From Gorsachius magnificus (taxonomy: Eukaryota > Chordata > Aves > Pelecaniformes > Ardeidae): 64,000 nucleotides of DNA. How positions within the stretch are numbered: position 1 is the stretch's first letter; each line of letters opens with the position of its first letter. The notes under the pieces were generated by a model. The model saw only the letters and a program-made list of their open reading frames with translations, was not told where the DNA came from and did not search any database. Of this stretch, positions 62,301-64,000 are shown piece after piece. The position numbers were made by a program, and so were the translations under genes. The stretch is from positions 10,849,821 to 10,913,820 of the forward strand of contig CM067081.1 in the NCBI GenBank assembly GCA_034008185.1, written 5' to 3'.

Positions 62301-63520
62301 TAGGACAGAGAATATTAGTTCAGTGAATCTCCTATTGGAGTCAATAACACACATTTTTATTTTTAATATACTTTTCTTCTTGCATATCCCATTTCTTTAA
62401 TGAAGATAAATGCAGATAAATACAGAATAACACCATCTATATAAAATATAAGATAGTCTTCTCCCATCAGGCTTTGCTAGAATTTTAATTTTGAAATACT
62501 TTCACATACCATATACATCACTTCTTGTAAGGTCCAGTTTGATTTTAGTTTAACTGACGTTTAATCATTGTATCATTGAATCGAATTCAGCAGTACTATC
62601 TGGAAAGCACTATCTGTCTTTTCCAATATAAAACTACCTCCTTTAATGTTCTCTTATATTATTTAATTTAACCCACTACAGACATCTGCCTGTTATTTCC
62701 TCAGAAATGTACTGCAGTTCGCTTACACCAAGGAAAGTGAGTAAAAGAATTAAGCTCATAATACTGGAGACAGTAAGATGTTTTCTTTTTGATTTTGGGG
62801 TTTGGTTTTTTTTTTCTATCTTAAACAATCATAAAATAATTCCCAACAAGCCTGCTGAAGAGAAGGTATTACATAAATGGCGAGAGTTCAGTAAAACCAT
62901 CTTTGAAATGTAGTAGGGCTGTTATTTTACAGTGCTCCTGCTTACAGCCAGTGTATTTTCTCTTTATTGTAAGGCAGAGTTCATGCGGCATATATTTCCT
63001 ATTGAGCCAGACACTGCTCCTCTTCCATTTAACTCTTCTTTATATGACAGCATTTTACCTGTCAGTAGGTTTGTTATGAAGACATCTTCCTCATGACTTG
63101 AAGGATTTGTTTATTTGAGGTTTTTAAAGAGTGTTCCAATTTTTATCTTCTTTGCTTGCAGTGACAGAGGTCAAATCCAGGTGAAATTACCCCCGCGTTG
63201 TATACAGTTGCATCACCTTTTGTGACTCCATAGATCCAGTTGCGTTACCTATACATCTTAGATGGGCCTGCCATATCTATCAGCGTGCTATCTGCAATAT
63301 GGTGGATTTGCAGGGCAGTCATGTCTCAGAGACCCAGTCCTCATACAGAATGAGAGAATCCATGCTAGCAAAGACTAAAAGCACATAAAACCCCATACCA
63401 TTTCAAGTTTTTACAATAAGCGTTCAGTGAAGAATTTAAAAGGGGATAATGATAGCCTTAAACTAAACCGCAAATGAGTACAGTCTCAAGCCCAGGCTCA
63501 CAGTAGCAATCAGCACAGCC
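56386..63520. other. Non-coding stretch
   Basis: No dispersed repeat or gene was recognised. The patch at about 60600-61020 is richer in G and C and has overlapping open frames on both strands. Short motifs resembling old archosaur repeats, such as 'aaaacagtgggaactccaca' at 61055, are too brief to assign. Confidence 0.5.
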
Positions 63521-63566
63521 CTGGCGCAGCTCTGGCCTGCGCCAGCGTGTGTCCACTTGGTGGACA
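63521..63566. repeat. Two adjacent perfect hairpins
   Basis: The first has arms 'ctggcgcag' (63521-63529) and 'ctgcgccag' (63537-63545) with a seven-base loop. The second has arms 'tgtccac' (63550-63556) and 'gtggaca' (63560-63566) with a three-base loop. A T6G5 run follows at 63575. The GC-rich first stem is unusual for the surrounding composition. Confidence 0.95.
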
Positions 63567-64000
63567 GCCACAAGTTTTTTGGGGGAAACAAGCTCAGCCA
63601 CAGGCATATGAGCTGCAAGCTGTGCCATGCCATTCCTCAGCAAGCCAAGAAAATAGTCCCTCACCCATTTTATTTACTGGTGTGAACATCACCTTAGCAA
63701 CTAAATCAATTTTCTGCAAAGTTCCAGTAAAGCCTCTAAGCAATTTCTTCATCCGGATGAGTTCCTAGACACAGCTTCTGGCGGGACTTTTTTTTCACAT
63801 GCTTTACTGGTCTAAAGGCTTTGTTAGATTGAGACCTAAACAAATATCAAGGCCAGAACTGGGGATAACCTTTCTATGCAGAAATAACCACCATGGTTTC
63901 TTAAAAAAATCAGGTTTTTATTCTTCAACCCAACATAAAAAATCTTTCTTATATTCCTTCCCCATGTTCCTGATATTTTCTTACATGTTTTACCAAAGCA
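63567..64000. other. Non-coding end of window
   Basis: Nothing recognisable. Short T-runs only. Confidence 0.5.

Overview
The window is almost certainly from a bird. It carries several CR1 LINE copies with the avian 3' end built from ATTCTATG-type octamers, in both orientations and in at least two age classes, plus one much older CR1 of the type shared with turtles and crocodiles and two worn tRNA-derived SINE relics. Base composition is AT-rich, microsatellites are sparse, and no long conserved reading frame exists outside the CR1 elements. This is the texture of a gene-poor stretch or a very large intron on a macrochromosome. No bacterial, viral, rRNA, tRNA or CRISPR feature is visible.

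Layout. 1-2.98 kb: unique sequence with a SINE relic (about 310-450, minus) and a possible 24-nt microexon (2783-2806, minus). 2.99-4.55 kb: an internally deleted CR1 (plus) with decayed endonuclease and reverse transcriptase remnants. 5.47-5.60 kb: the best candidate for a host coding exon, minus strand, with an ATG, 42 codons of coding-like composition and a consensus splice donor. 9.1-9.2 kb: ancient CR1 3' end. 10.1-11.02 kb: a younger CR1 3' half whose RT C-terminal region is still open. 13.35-18.6 kb: a diverged direct repeat of roughly 300 bp present twice, 4.86 kb apart, on either side of a second exon candidate cluster (16222-16627, minus). 22.4, 33.1 and 38.9 kb: short CR1 3' ends. 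39.2-64 kb: mostly featureless, with simple repeats, a polypyrimidine tract, homopolymer C and G runs, a SINE relic at 56.3 kb, a GC-richer patch at 60.6-61.0 kb and two adjacent hairpins at 63.5 kb.

Function. If the minus-strand exon candidates are real, the window lies inside or at the 5' part of one large minus-strand gene. I could not name the gene from the peptides. The duplicated block has no reading frame and is rich in homeodomain-like TAAT/ATTA cores. It could be a tandemly duplicated regulatory element or two copies of an unnamed old repeat; which of these needs an alignment across species. No operon-like or defence-like system is present.
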